A DNA stretch of 59,036 bases from Gemmatimonadota bacterium (GCA_947461225.1 CANHJV010000003.1:1-59036), one strand, 5' to 3'. Shown: positions 29,971 to 40,514, counted from the first letter of the stretch. The notes: generated by a model from the sequence alone, not told the origin. Numbers and translations are program-made.

Positions 29971-31816
29971 GATCAGCTCCTTCTGCCATGTTCATCGCAG
30001 TGCGCACCAGCCCACCGAGCGCCTTCGCATTCGCCGCCGGCAACAACACATAGCGCGCGCGCATCGCCTCCGCGACACGTCGCGCCACCGGCTCACCTCG
30101 TGAGGACGTATCCACGAACATCGCCGGTATGCGCTGCTGCGCGAAGCGCGCGCTGGCCATGAGCGCGTCGCGTTCGGCACCCGGGCGGCCCGGCGCCCCG
30201 TCACGCGCAATGTTGGCACGACCATCCGTGAGCATCACCACCAACGGCGCACTCCCCGCACGCTTGGCCGCCAGCGCTTGCTCGAGCGCCGCATCGATGG
30301 CGTGTGCCAGCGGTGTCCCGCCGCCGCCGGGCAGCGCGGCCAACACTTTTTTCGCGCGCGCGAGCGCCCTCGTTGGCGGCAGGAGGAGCTCAGTACCCTG
30401 CCCTCGGAACGCGATCAGACTCACACGATCGCGCCGTGCATAGCTCTCAGCCAAAAGCAGCTCGACCGCGCCTTTGGCTTCGGACAGACGATTGACGGCC
30501 GAAGACCCCGAGGCGTCGACGACGAACAGCACCGTGGTGCCGGTCTTCTCGATGAAGCGACGAATCCGGAAGTCTTCGCGACGGATGTTGACGCGCGGAC
30601 GCTGGTGCGCAGACGAGTCCGCGGCCGCCGACGCGGCATGTGCGAGTCGAGCGCGCTGCCACGGCGCCGCGGCGCGCAACGTCTCGAGCAAGTGCAAGCG
30701 CGCCCCGCCGCGCGGGAGTCCACTGCGCGCACCGCGCGGACGACCACGCATCATGTTCTGCTTCTCGGCGCCCACACGTCCCTGCATCGTGCCACCGTTC
30801 GCCTTCTCCAGCAGCTGCGCGAGCATGCCCGGTGGCAGGGCCGACGTCACCGCTTCCCGCAACACGTCCGTATTGCTCGACGGCGGCGCCGGGGCGTCGT
30901 CATCCGGATCCGCGTCGGGCGGCTCTGGCGGCGGCGTGTTCTCCGGCGGCGACGGGGCGGGCTCGCTCGGGGGCTCGCCCGGTGGCTCGTTGTCGTTGGC
31001 CGGCTCTTCGGGCGGCGGCGGCACTCGCGTGGCGCGTGGCGCGAGCACCAGTGCCGCTGCCATTTCCGCATCGGCCTCGATCAGCATCAGCCGGCCGTGC
31101 AACGCGGCGTGCGCCCGCGCGCAGCGCAGGGCCATCAAGGGCGCGCGCACCGAGTCGATACCGAACGCGTCGGCCGTTTCACAGATCGCAACGATCCAGG
31201 ATTCATCAACGCTCACCGACATCAGCCGATGTCGCGCGTCTCGCGTCTGGCGCTCCCACGAGGCGAGATCCTGATCATCGGGGGCCTCGAGCAGCGCGTC
31301 AGCGGCCGAGCCGCTCATGCGGACGACGAACGCGAGTCGGTCGCGCAAGGCGTCGTGCACCGTCTCATCGTCGACCGACTCATCCATGATGACGGCACAG
31401 ATGCGCGCCGCGTGCTGTTCGCTGATGCCATCGCGCGCCACCTGCACTTCGGCATGATCGAGCACTTCGCACAAGGCCGTGCGCGCCGCGACGGAGAGCC
31501 GTTCGGCCATCGGCACGACGATGACACCGCCGTCGGCTGACGCCAGGACACCACGTTCTGCCACGAGGCGCCCAGTGGACAGCGTCGCGGCGAGATCGAC
31601 GCCGCCGTACAAACGATCCGGCGTCACGCTTGAGGGCACCCGTCGCAACGGGGCCCCCTGCGGGAGGACCCGTTGTACGAGTGACGAGAAGGCGCGGGCC
31701 TGCTCATGCAGCGGATGATCAAGCATCGCGCCTCCGAGTCCGCGGGCATCGACTGCCAGGAGTAACGCCGTCAGCGCGGGGCCACCGCGCGGCAGATCAG
31801 CGACTGCCGGCGACAT
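29963..31816 (-). CDS. bchD: Magnesium chelatase subunit D
   Basis: Pro/Asp-rich acidic linker, C-terminal vWA: TVLFVVDASGSSAVNRLSEAKGAVELLLAESYARRDRVSLIAFRG; next to bchI. Confidence 0.93.
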   Translation of the reverse strand: MSPAVADLPRGGPALTALLLAVDARGLGGAMLDHPLHEQARAFSSLVQRVLPQGAPLRRVPSSVTPDRLYGGVDLAATLSTGRLVAERGVLASADGGVIVVPMAERLSVAARTALCEVLDHAEVQVARDGISEQHAARICAVIMDESVDDETVHDALRDRLAFVVRMSGSAADALLEAPDDQDLASWERQTRDARHRLMSVSVDESWIVAICETADAFGIDSVRAPLMALRCARAHAALHGRLMLIEADAEMAAALVLAPRATRVPPPPEEPANDNEPPGEPPSEPAPSPPENTPPPEPPDADPDDDAPAPPSSNTDVLREAVTSALPPGMLAQLLEKANGGTMQGRVGAEKQNMMRGRPRGARSGLPRGGARLHLLETLRAAAPWQRARLAHAASAAADSSAHQRPRVNIRREDFRIRRFIEKTGTTVLFVVDASGSSAVNRLSEAKGAVELLLAESYARRDRVSLIAFRGQGTELLLPPTRALARAKKVLAALPGGGGTPLAHAIDAALEQALAAKRAGSAPLVVMLTDGRANIARDGAPGRPGAERDALMASARFAQQRIPAMFVDTSSRGEPVARRVAEAMRARYVLLPAANAKALGGLVRTAMNMAEGADRA

Positions 31817-32840
31817 CGCCCCACAGCTCCGCGATGGCGCGCTCCACTCGGGTCGTCGACCCGGCGTCGTCGAGCACATTGCGGCGCAGGCGATGACGGA
31901 GCGCCATGGGCGCGATCCGGCGCAGGTGGGCGAGCGTCACCTCATCGTCGCCGTCGTAGGCCGCCATCGCGCGCGAGGTGCGCAGCAGCGTGAGCTCACC
32001 ACGCAGTCCATCGGTGCCGAGCTGCGAGCAGAGCGTCGCCGCCCGCTCGAGCACCAGGTCGGAGACGACGAGCGTATCGAGGCGCGTGCGCGCCTTCTCG
32101 AGATGGCGGCGCACTTTCGCGTCGGCCTTGTGCCAGTGCGTCATGAACGCCACCGGATCCCGGTCGAACGCGTCGCGGCGCTTAATGACGTCGATGCGCG
32201 TCGCGATGACCGTGGGCGTGCGCACGTCCACCGCGAGCCCGAACCGATCGAGCAGCTGCGGACGCAGCTCCCCTTCTTCCGGATTGCCGCTGCCGACCAG
32301 CACAAAGCGCGCGGGGTGGCGAATGCTCACACCTTCACGCTCGACCACGTTCTCGCCGGTGGCGGCCGCGTCGAGCAGGAGATCGACGAGGTGATCCTCG
32401 AGCAGGTTCACTTCGTCGACATAGAGGAACCCACGATGGGCACGCGCCAGCAGGCCTGGCTCGAACGCCTTCTCACCGGTGGTCAATGCCTTTTCGAGAT
32501 CGAGGGCACCGACCACGCGGTCTTCCGTGGCGCCCAGCGGGAGATCAACCACCGGTACGGGCGCCAGCACCGACTTGGCGTGCCCACCGGCCTCGGCCCG
32601 GGCGCGACACTCGTCGCAGCGCCCGCCATTGGCCTGCGGGTCACATCCGTAGCGACACCCCGCCACCACCTTCATGGGCGGCAACAGCCCGGCCAGCGCG
32701 CGCACGGCCGTGGACTTTCCCGTGCCGCGGTCGCCAAAGACCATGACCCCGCCGATCGAGGGATCGACGGCCACCAGCAACAGGGCCAGCTTCATTTCAT
32801 CCTGGCCTACGATCGCGCTGAACGGAAATACCGGTCGCAT
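31797..32840 (-). CDS. bchI: Magnesium chelatase ATPase subunit I
   Basis: FPFSAIVGQDEMKLALLLVAVDPSIGGVMVFGDRGTGKSTAVRALAGLLP; YVDEVNLLEDHLVDLLLDAAATGENVVEREGVS. Confidence 0.96.
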   Translation of the reverse strand: MRPVFPFSAIVGQDEMKLALLLVAVDPSIGGVMVFGDRGTGKSTAVRALAGLLPPMKVVAGCRYGCDPQANGGRCDECRARAEAGGHAKSVLAPVPVVDLPLGATEDRVVGALDLEKALTTGEKAFEPGLLARAHRGFLYVDEVNLLEDHLVDLLLDAAATGENVVEREGVSIRHPARFVLVGSGNPEEGELRPQLLDRFGLAVDVRTPTVIATRIDVIKRRDAFDRDPVAFMTHWHKADAKVRRHLEKARTRLDTLVVSDLVLERAATLCSQLGTDGLRGELTLLRTSRAMAAYDGDDEVTLAHLRRIAPMALRHRLRRNVLDDAGSTTRVERAIAELWGDVAGSR

Positions 32841-32941
32841 GCGGGCTCACAAAGGTTCGTGCGGTGGCCTCGTCTAGGCCAATCCACCGTTGACGACGAT
32901 AGAATCGGGGCGGCAGGGTCGCAAGAGCTGTACACTTAATG

Positions 32942-32959
32942 TGTACACTTTTCTTGACA
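32942..32959. promoter_or_regulatory. PpsR/CrtJ-type operator TGT-N12-ACA overlapping a TTGACA -35-like element, bchI/crtF divergent region
   Basis: TGTACACTTTTCTTGACA; preceded by a second TGTACACTT at 32929-32937. Confidence 0.65.
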
Positions 32960-32988
32960 CTCCCGTTTTCTCTGCTTATCGTCGGCCG

Positions 32989-34224
32989 GTGAACCCTCCC
33001 GAGCATGCCCTGACGGCCCCCCAGGTCCCGGCCGTGGCGACTGAGCGCGCCAAAACGCCAAACGCAGCCCAGCCCGCCCACGGACTCGGCGCTGCGGCCA
33101 TCGCGCACCCCTCCGCCTGGCACGAGCGCATCCGTGATCGGTGGAACGCGCTCGTTGCCACCGACAAGTTCCAGCGATGGAGCGCGCGATTCCCGCTCAC
33201 GCGAGCGGTGACCATGCGGCGATCCCGGGCCCTGTTCGACATTGTGTCAGGGTTTGTGTACACCCAAACCCTGCTCGCCTGCGTCGAACTCGACCTGTTC
33301 GAGTACCTCGCCGGCGGCGCCCGCACGCTGGACGAGATTGCCGAGCAGACGAACCTGTCGCGGGCCAGCACCGAGCGGCTGCTGAACGCGGCGGTGTCGC
33401 TCCGCCTCATGATGAAGCGACGCCATGGACGCTACGCCCTTGGGGCACTGGGGGCCCCGCTCGTCGGCAACACCGGCGTGCTGGCCCTGATTCGGCATCA
33501 TCGCATGGCCTATCAGGACCTCAGCGATCCCGTGGCGCTCCTCCGCCAGGGCGCCGATTTCCGGACGGAGCTCTCGCGCTACTGGTCGTACGCCGACGCG
33601 CCGCGGCCGCAGCAAATCGACGGCGCCCGCGTCGCCGCGTACTCGGAGATCATGGCGGATACGCTCCCGCCTGTCGCGCACGACGTGCTCGACGCCTACG
33701 ACCTGACGAAGCATGCCTGCCTGCTCGACGTCGGGGGGGGCGAGGGCGTGTTCCTGTCACTCGTGGGACACCGACACGCCCACCTGCAGCTACGTCTGTT
33801 CGACTTGCCGGCCGTAGCCGCCCGCGCGAAAGCGCGTCTCAGCGCGGCCGGTTTCGCCGATCGCGTGGACTGCCACGGGGGCAACTTCCACGCCGATGCC
33901 CTCCCCACCGGCGCCGACGTGATTTCGCTGGTCCGCGTCCTGCTGGACCACGACGATGAGTCCGTCCTGCGCCTGCTCAAGCGGGTCCGCGCCGCACTCC
34001 CCAGTGGCGGCGTGCTGCTGATCGCCGAAGCGATGGCCGGCGTCCGTGGCGCCGAAACGGTCGGCGACGCCTACTTCTCTTTCTATCTAATGGCGATGGG
34101 GAAAGGCCGCGCCCGGCGAGCCTCCGAGCTCCATCAGATGCTGCAGGCGGCCGGCTTCCGGCGCAGCCGCGAAATCGCCACGCGCTTTCCGATTCAGACC
34201 GGCCTGATCGTCGCCGAAGCCTGA
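32989..34224 (+). CDS. crtF: CrtF-like carotenoid O-methyltransferase (demethylspheroidene O-methyltransferase family)
   Basis: SAM-dependent MT with LLDVGGGEGVFL; position upstream of bchCXYZ as in purple-bacterial PGCs; GTG start proposed. Confidence 0.78.
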   Translation: MNPPEHALTAPQVPAVATERAKTPNAAQPAHGLGAAAIAHPSAWHERIRDRWNALVATDKFQRWSARFPLTRAVTMRRSRALFDIVSGFVYTQTLLACVELDLFEYLAGGARTLDEIAEQTNLSRASTERLLNAAVSLRLMMKRRHGRYALGALGAPLVGNTGVLALIRHHRMAYQDLSDPVALLRQGADFRTELSRYWSYADAPRPQQIDGARVAAYSEIMADTLPPVAHDVLDAYDLTKHACLLDVGGGEGVFLSLVGHRHAHLQLRLFDLPAVAARAKARLSAAGFADRVDCHGGNFHADALPTGADVISLVRVLLDHDDESVLRLLKRVRAALPSGGVLLIAEAMAGVRGAETVGDAYFSFYLMAMGKGRARRASELHQMLQAAGFRRSREIATRFPIQTGLIVAEA

Positions 34225-34307
34225 CGGCGGCGCGACCGTTCATTGTCCTGGGTGCGCGTCAGCACCAATGCCGACAATTCCGCGCATCCAATGTTGACAG
34301 CCTCTGG

Positions 34308-34325
34308 TGTCAACATCACGTTACA
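34308..34325. promoter_or_regulatory. PpsR/CrtJ-type operator TGT-N12-ACA upstream of bchC
   Basis: TGTCAACATCACGTTACA, 8 bp downstream of TTGACA (34294-34299). Confidence 0.65.
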
Positions 34326-34329
34326 CCTC

Positions 34330-35298
34330 GTGAAGACCACTGCCGTCGTTTTCGAACAGCCCCAGCAGCTTTCCGTCCGTGAGCTAACCCTCGTCCCCGC
34401 CACTGACGCCGACGTGCTGGTGGCGATGCGATGGTCCGGCATCAGTACCGGTACGGAACGCATGCTCTGGACCGGCACGATGCCTCCCTTCCCCGGGCTC
34501 GGCTATCCCCTCGTGCCCGGGTACGAAGGGGTCGGCGAGATCGTCGAGGCGGGTCCCGAGTCCGGTCGTACCGTCGGCGACCTCGTCTACATCGCCGGCT
34601 CGCGCGGCTTCACCGACGCGCGCGGCCTCTTTGGCGGGCAAGCCTCGCTAGTGGTGGTGCCCGGCACCAAAACCGTGGTGCTCGCCCCCGCGCTCGGGGA
34701 GAACGGCGCCCTGTTTGCCTTGGCCGCGACGGCGCACAATGCGCTCTGTGCCGTGGCCCCCGGCGTGTCGCCGCGCGACGTGCCGGAGCTGTTACCGGAA
34801 CTGATCGTCGGCCATGGGGCACTGGGTCGGCTCATCGCGCGCTTGGTGGTGCTCTACGGCGGCAAACGACCGACCGTGTGGGAAATCAACCCGGTGCGCA
34901 TGGACGGCGCGCGTGACTACGACGTGATCCACCCGGATACGGATACGCGCCGCGACTATCGCACGATCTGCGAAGTGAGCGGGGCCAATGGCTTGATCGA
35001 CTCGCTCGTGGGCCGCATGGCTCCGGGCGGGGAGATCTGCCTCGCCGGTTTCTACAGCGAACCAGTCAGCTTCATTTTCCCGCCCGCGTTTATGCGACAG
35101 GCGCGTTTTCGCATTGCGGCGCAGTGGAAAGAGTCCGACCTGCAGACGATCGCGGCGCTGGCCAACTCGGGGGCGCTCGCGCTCGACGGGTTGATCACGC
35201 ACCGCGAAGCAGTATCCCGTGCGGCCGACGCCTACACCACGGCGTTCGGCGATCCTCACTGTGTCAAGATGATCCTCGACTGGAGAACGGTTGCATGA
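34330..35298 (+). CDS. bchC: 3-hydroxyethyl bacteriochlorophyllide a dehydrogenase
   Basis: MRWSGISTGTERMLWTGTMPPFPGLGYPLVPGYEGVGEIVEAG; GTG start proposed; ATGA overlap with bchX. Confidence 0.93.
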   Translation: MKTTAVVFEQPQQLSVRELTLVPATDADVLVAMRWSGISTGTERMLWTGTMPPFPGLGYPLVPGYEGVGEIVEAGPESGRTVGDLVYIAGSRGFTDARGLFGGQASLVVVPGTKTVVLAPALGENGALFALAATAHNALCAVAPGVSPRDVPELLPELIVGHGALGRLIARLVVLYGGKRPTVWEINPVRMDGARDYDVIHPDTDTRRDYRTICEVSGANGLIDSLVGRMAPGGEICLAGFYSEPVSFIFPPAFMRQARFRIAAQWKESDLQTIAALANSGALALDGLITHREAVSRAADAYTTAFGDPHCVKMILDWRTVA

Positions 35299-36311
35299 GT
35301 GAAGACGGTATCAGCTCCGCCAACGGCGCCCTGCATCAGTTGCACTCGAGCGTGCGCGATGAAGCCGCCACTGCGCCCGATGCGGTGCACACCGGTCCGG
35401 TCACGAAGGAAACACAGATCATCGCGATCTACGGCAAGGGCGGCATCGGCAAGAGCTTTTCGCTCGCGAATTTGTCGTACATGATGGCGCAGCAGGGCAA
35501 GAAGGTGTTGCTCATCGGCTGCGACCCGAAGAGCGACACGACCTCCTTGCTCTTCGGCGGACGCGCCTGCCCCACGATTATCGAAGTGTCGTCGCGCCTC
35601 AAACTGGCCGGCCAGCAGGTCTCCATCAGCGACGTCTGCTTCAAGCGCGACGGCGTGTTTGCCATGGAGCTCGGCGGCCCGGAAGTCGGCCGCGGCTGCG
35701 GCGGACGCGGCATCATTCACGGCTTCGAAATTCTCGAGAAGCTCGGCTTCCATGAGTGGGGCTTCGACTTCGTCCTGCTCGACTTCCTGGGCGACGTGGT
35801 GTGCGGCGGATTCGGCTTGCCGATCGCGCGCGACATGTGCCAGAAGGTGATCGTGGTCGGCTCGAACGATCTGCAGTCGCTCTACGTGGCCAACAACGTC
35901 TGCTCGGCCGTGGAGTACTTCCGCAAGCTCGGCGGCAACGTCGGTGTCGCCGGTATCCTGATCAACAAGGACGACGGCACGGGCGAAGCCGAAGCCTTCG
36001 CCGAGAAGGCGGGCATCCCGATTCTGGCGAAGGTTCCGGCCAACGACGACATCCGCAAAAAGAGCGCGAACTACGAGATCATCGGCTTCCCCGGTGGTGA
36101 GTGGGGCCCGTTGTTCGGTGAACTTGCGCAGGCCGTGGCCGACGCGCCGCCGGTACGCCCGAAGCCGCTCACACAGGACGAACTGCTCGGCCTGTTCGCT
36201 GCCAGTCAGGTCGGGGGCAACGTGGTGCTCGAACCGGCCACGATGTTCGATCTCGTTGGACGGGAAGATGTGACCAAGCCGTCGCTCGAAGTCGTGTACG
36301 ACACCGTTTGA
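35295..36311 (+). CDS. bchX: Chlorophyllide reductase iron protein subunit X
   Basis: [53 protein letters not shown]. Confidence 0.97.
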   Translation: MSEDGISSANGALHQLHSSVRDEAATAPDAVHTGPVTKETQIIAIYGKGGIGKSFSLANLSYMMAQQGKKVLLIGCDPKSDTTSLLFGGRACPTIIEVSSRLKLAGQQVSISDVCFKRDGVFAMELGGPEVGRGCGGRGIIHGFEILEKLGFHEWGFDFVLLDFLGDVVCGGFGLPIARDMCQKVIVVGSNDLQSLYVANNVCSAVEYFRKLGGNVGVAGILINKDDGTGEAEAFAEKAGIPILAKVPANDDIRKKSANYEIIGFPGGEWGPLFGELAQAVADAPPVRPKPLTQDELLGLFAASQVGGNVVLEPATMFDLVGREDVTKPSLEVVYDTV

Positions 36312-36324
36312 TCACGAGATCGCG

Positions 36325-37938
36325 ATGAGCAATCCTTCGAGCGGCGAAGTCATCTACGACGGCGCGGGCAGCACGCCCACGGCGAACGATGCCGACCAGC
36401 CCACCTCACGTGCGTTGCCTGTGATCGACGGCAGCGCGATCAACACCGCCGCAACCACCGCCGACGGACTCGGATGTCACGCCGGCGCCGACGAGATGCT
36501 GGCGGCCGCGAAGGCCGCGGGGAAGAGCGAGACGCTCGACCGCTACGCCGCCGATTATCCGAAGGGTCCACACGATCAGCCCCAGAGCATGTGTCCCGCC
36601 TTCGGCTCGCTGCGCGTGGGACTGCGTATGCGCCGCACGGCGACGATTCTCTCAGGCTCGGCGTGCTGCGTGTACGGCCTCACGTTCACGTCGCACTTTT
36701 ACGGCGCGCGACGCACGGTCGGCTACGTACCGTTCAACTCCGAGAGCTTGGTCACGGGGCAGCTGTTCGAAGACATCCGCGATGCGGTGTACAAGATGGC
36801 CGATCCCGCGTTGTACGACGCCATCGTGATTACGAACCTCTGTGTCCCAACGGCGTCGGGCGTGCCACTGCAGTTGCTGCCGAAAGAGATCAACGGGGTG
36901 CGCATCATCGGCATCGATGTGCCGGGCTTTGGTGTGCCCACGCACGCCGAAGCGAAAGACGTGCTGGCCGGTGCGATGCTGCGCTATGCGCGCACCGAAG
37001 CCGAACTCGGACCCGTGGCCGCACCGCGCGGTGGCGTGAGCGAGAAGCCCACGGTCACGTTGGTCGGGGAGATGTTCCCCGTCGATCCCATCGGCATCGC
37101 CATGATGCTGGAGCCGATGGGACTGGCCGCTGGGCCCGTGGTCCCCACGCGTGAGTGGCGCGAATTGTACGCCGCGCTCGACTGCGTGGGTGTGGCGGCG
37201 ATTCACCCGTTCTACACCGCGTCGTACCGCGAATTCAGCGCCGCCGGCCGCCCCATCGTGGGCTCCGCCCCCGTGGGCTACGACGGCACCGAAAGCTGGC
37301 TCGAATCCATCGGACAGATGGCCGGCGTATCGCGCGAACACATCGACGCTGCCAAGAACAAGTTCCTGCCGATGATCAAGGGCGCGCTAGCCAAGATGCC
37401 GATCAAGGGACGCATCACGATGTCCGGCTACGAGGGCTCGGAGCTGCTGGTGGCACGACTGCTGGTGGAAAGCGGCGCCGATGTGCGCTACGTGGGTACG
37501 GCGTGCCCGCGCACCCCCTACAGCGAAGTCGATCGTGAATGGCTCGCGGCGCGGGGCATTCACGTGCAGTATCGCGCCTCACTCGAACAGGACCTCGCGG
37601 CGCTGCACGAGTTCACGCCCGACCTCGCCATCGGTACCACGCCGGTCGTGCAGAAGGCGAAAGAGCTGTCGATTCCTTCGTTGTACTTCACGAACCTGAT
37701 CTCGGCGCGCCCGCTCATGGGACCGGCCGGTGCCGGTTCGCTCGCCACCGTCGTGAACGCCGCGCTCGGCAACAAGGCGCGCTTCGACACCATGACGGCG
37801 TTCTTCGAGGGCGTGGGCACGGGTTTCGCGAGCGGCGTGTGGGAAGACGTGCCGCAGGATCATCCCGAGTTCCGCGATCACTACAAGCGCCATCTGGCCA
37901 AGCTGGCCAAGGCGCGCAAGGCGCAGGAGATGGTCTGA
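36325..37938 (+). CDS. bchY: Chlorophyllide reductase subunit Y
   Basis: [60 protein letters not shown]. Confidence 0.97.
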   Translation: MSNPSSGEVIYDGAGSTPTANDADQPTSRALPVIDGSAINTAATTADGLGCHAGADEMLAAAKAAGKSETLDRYAADYPKGPHDQPQSMCPAFGSLRVGLRMRRTATILSGSACCVYGLTFTSHFYGARRTVGYVPFNSESLVTGQLFEDIRDAVYKMADPALYDAIVITNLCVPTASGVPLQLLPKEINGVRIIGIDVPGFGVPTHAEAKDVLAGAMLRYARTEAELGPVAAPRGGVSEKPTVTLVGEMFPVDPIGIAMMLEPMGLAAGPVVPTREWRELYAALDCVGVAAIHPFYTASYREFSAAGRPIVGSAPVGYDGTESWLESIGQMAGVSREHIDAAKNKFLPMIKGALAKMPIKGRITMSGYEGSELLVARLLVESGADVRYVGTACPRTPYSEVDREWLAARGIHVQYRASLEQDLAALHEFTPDLAIGTTPVVQKAKELSIPSLYFTNLISARPLMGPAGAGSLATVVNAALGNKARFDTMTAFFEGVGTGFASGVWEDVPQDHPEFRDHYKRHLAKLAKARKAQEMV

Positions 37939-39392
37939 TGCTGGTGCTCGATCATGATCGCGCGGGTGGCTATTGGGGCGCGGTGTACGTGTTCACCGCG
38001 ATCAAAGGCCTGCAGGTCGTTATCGACGGACCGGTGGGGTGCGAGAACCTTCCGGTCACGTCGGTGCTGCACTACACCGACGCGCTGCCGCCGCACGAGT
38101 TGCCAATCGTCGTCACCGGACTCGGCGAAGACGAACTCGGACGGAATGGCACCGAAGGCGCCATGCGCCGCGCGCACAAGACGCTCGATCCCGAACTCCC
38201 GGCGGTCGTGGTGACGGGATCGATCGCCGAGATGATCGGCGGTGGCGTCACGCCGGAAGGCACGAATATCCAGCGCTTCCTGCCGCGCACCATCGATGAA
38301 GATCAGTGGCAGGCAGCCGAACGCGCGCTGTACTGGCTGTGGACCGAGTACGGGTTGAAGAAAGGCATCGCCCCGAAGCGGCGCGAGAAGAAAGAAGGCG
38401 ACAAGCCGCGCGTGAACATCGTGGGCACGATTTACGGCTACTTCAATTCGGCCAGCGATCTCGCGGAGATCCGTCGGCTGGTGGAAGGGATCGGCGCCGA
38501 GGTGAACATGGTGTTCCCGATGGGCAGCCACCTGGAAGAAGTGCCGCGCCTGGTCGATGCCGATGTGAACGTCTGCATGTATCGCGAGTTCGGCCGCATG
38601 CTGTGCGAAGCGCTCGACCGTCCGTACTTGCAGGCACCGATCGGCTTACACAGCACGACGAAATTCTTGCGCACGCTGGGTGAGATGCTGGGGCTCGACC
38701 CCGAGCCGTTCATCGAAAAGGAGAAGCACACGACGATCAAACCGTTGTGGGATCTCTGGCGCAGCGTCACGCAAGACTTTTTCGGCACCGCGAGCTTCGC
38801 GATCGTGGCCAATGAAACGTACGCCCGCGGGGTGCGCCATTTCCTGGAAACGGAGATGGGGCTGCCCTGTACGTTCGCGTTTTCGCGGCGTCCCGGCGTG
38901 AAGCCCGACAATGAGGCCGTACGCGACGCGATCCGCACCACGCCACCGCTCATGATGTTCGGCAGCTACAACGAGCGCATGTATCTGGCAGAAACCGGCG
39001 CGCGATCGATGTATATCCCGGCGTCGTTCCCCGGTGCGATCATCCGACGCCATCTGGGCACCCCGTTCATGGGGTACTCCGGCGCGACCTACTTGATTCA
39101 GGAAGTGTGCAACCAGTTGTTCGATGCACTCTTTCATATCCTGCCGTTGGGCACGGACATGGACAAGATCGACGCCACCCCCGCGCGCATGCACAAAGAA
39201 CTGCCGTGGGACGACGAGGCCAAGAGCACGTTTGATGAAATCGTGGAGACATTCCCCATCCTGATCCGCATCAGCGCCGCCAAGCGCCTGCGCGATCTGT
39301 CGGAGAAGGACGCCCGCGAACTCGGCGACGGCACGGTCACTCGCGACCACGTGCTGGCCTCGCGTCGTGGGTTGGCCGGCGCCACGGCGTAA
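37938..39392 (+). CDS. bchZ: Chlorophyllide reductase subunit Z
   Basis: [67 protein letters not shown] overlap with bchY. Confidence 0.97.
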   Translation: MLVLDHDRAGGYWGAVYVFTAIKGLQVVIDGPVGCENLPVTSVLHYTDALPPHELPIVVTGLGEDELGRNGTEGAMRRAHKTLDPELPAVVVTGSIAEMIGGGVTPEGTNIQRFLPRTIDEDQWQAAERALYWLWTEYGLKKGIAPKRREKKEGDKPRVNIVGTIYGYFNSASDLAEIRRLVEGIGAEVNMVFPMGSHLEEVPRLVDADVNVCMYREFGRMLCEALDRPYLQAPIGLHSTTKFLRTLGEMLGLDPEPFIEKEKHTTIKPLWDLWRSVTQDFFGTASFAIVANETYARGVRHFLETEMGLPCTFAFSRRPGVKPDNEAVRDAIRTTPPLMMFGSYNERMYLAETGARSMYIPASFPGAIIRRHLGTPFMGYSGATYLIQEVCNQLFDALFHILPLGTDMDKIDATPARMHKELPWDDEAKSTFDEIVETFPILIRISAAKRLRDLSEKDARELGDGTVTRDHVLASRRGLAGATA

Positions 39393-39437
39393 CGGCGCCA
39401 CACCCGCCCCACAGGCGCGGCCCGCACCATTACGCGC

Positions 39438-39468
39438 AACGCCACCGGATGACGTCTCCGGTGGCGTT
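39438..39468. terminator. Bidirectional hairpin terminator between convergent bchZ and bchO
   Basis: AACGCCACCGGA-TGACGTC-TCCGGTGGCGTT, perfect 12-bp arms; no T-tract. Confidence 0.6.
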
Positions 39469-39473
39469 ACGTG

Positions 39474-40355
39474 TTAGGGCCCCTCGATCCGGGCCAGCAC
39501 CTCGTCGGGATGCTCCTCGGGCAGGAGATGCCCGCCCGGCACGTCAACCAGCGTTGCCGCGGGGAGCCGGCTGGCGGCGCGCCGGAGCGCCGGTAACGGC
39601 ACCCAGCGATCGGCCCGCCCCGCGAGCAGCGTGAGAGGCGTGCGCAGGGTGGCCGCTTCCCGCATCAACGCGGGAAGATCCCAGCGGGACATCATCGACA
39701 GCGCGGCCTGCACGTGGTCGGGCTGCCGGCAGAGCCACTCGTAGCGCGCGCGTTGCGACGCGGTGAGGGGGGACCCCGCGCTCTCGAGCATCCGTCGCAC
39801 GAGCGGCGTGCGCTGCGCGACCCAGGCGCCGCTCGCGGCCACGGCGTCCGACTCCACCACGGCCGCGAGCACCGGCGCGACGAGTTGGACATACCAAGCC
39901 GGCGGGGCCACGAGCGCCGGACAGACGCCGAGCAGATGCTGCGGTGCGATGTCCTCCTGCAGGGTGAGTTGCATGAGGACGGGCATCCCGGCCGAGTGTC
40001 CCACGGCGAACTGGGGGCGCACGTCGAGATGGCGCAGCAGCGCCGCTATGGCCGTCGCCATCTCCCTGAGGGCGAAGGGCTGCCGCGCGCGGGCGTCGCG
40101 GTCGGCCGCCCGCGTAAATCCGTGTCCGGGCAGATCGATGGCGACCACACGGTACCGGCGTGTCAACGAGGCGGTACAGGCCGCCCAGGAGTGCGTGGAT
40201 CCACCGGTGCCATGCAGCAGGAGGACGGTGGGCCCCTCCCCTTGTTGCTGCACGTGCCAACGCACGGCACCCACCGTGTGGAACGAGGAGCAGTCTCGAT
40301 CCGGCCACCCTTCCGGCAGGCGATCGAGCGGCGACGAGGCCGAATTCAAGGCCAT
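39474..40355 (-). CDS. bchO: Alpha/beta hydrolase BchO (Mg-chelatase accessory)
   Basis: VRWHVQQQGEGPTVLLLHGTGGSTHSWAACTASLTRRYRVVAIDLPGHGFT ... VGHSAGMPVLMQL. Confidence 0.85.
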   Translation of the reverse strand: MALNSASSPLDRLPEGWPDRDCSSFHTVGAVRWHVQQQGEGPTVLLLHGTGGSTHSWAACTASLTRRYRVVAIDLPGHGFTRAADRDARARQPFALREMATAIAALLRHLDVRPQFAVGHSAGMPVLMQLTLQEDIAPQHLLGVCPALVAPPAWYVQLVAPVLAAVVESDAVAASGAWVAQRTPLVRRMLESAGSPLTASQRARYEWLCRQPDHVQAALSMMSRWDLPALMREAATLRTPLTLLAGRADRWVPLPALRRAASRLPAATLVDVPGGHLLPEEHPDEVLARIEGP

Positions 40356-40399
40356 GGGATCGTGATTACGGGAGTGAGACAGAAAAAAACGCGGATTAG

Positions 40400-40443
40400 T
40401 GTAAGTTTTCCTTGACGCTGCGGGGTGTCAGGCACAGTTTACA
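40400..40443. promoter_or_regulatory. Tandem PpsR/CrtJ-type operators in the bchO-pufB intergenic region
   Basis: TGTAAGTTTTCCTTGACG (40400-40417, TGT-N12-ACg), 8-bp gap, TGTCAGGCACAGTTTACA (40426-40443, TGT-N12-ACA). Confidence 0.65.
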
Positions 40444-40493
40444 CCCGTCTTAAAGAGGTTCCTGCCGTCTCCCACTCGGGGGACGACTCCCCA

Positions 40494-40514
40494 GCCGCGC
40501 GGGACGAGCGCGGC
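40494..40514 (+). other. Stem-loop in the puf 5' leader
   Basis: GCCGCGC-GGGACGA-GCGCGGC, perfect 7-bp arms, upstream of the pufB ribosome-binding site. Confidence 0.5.
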
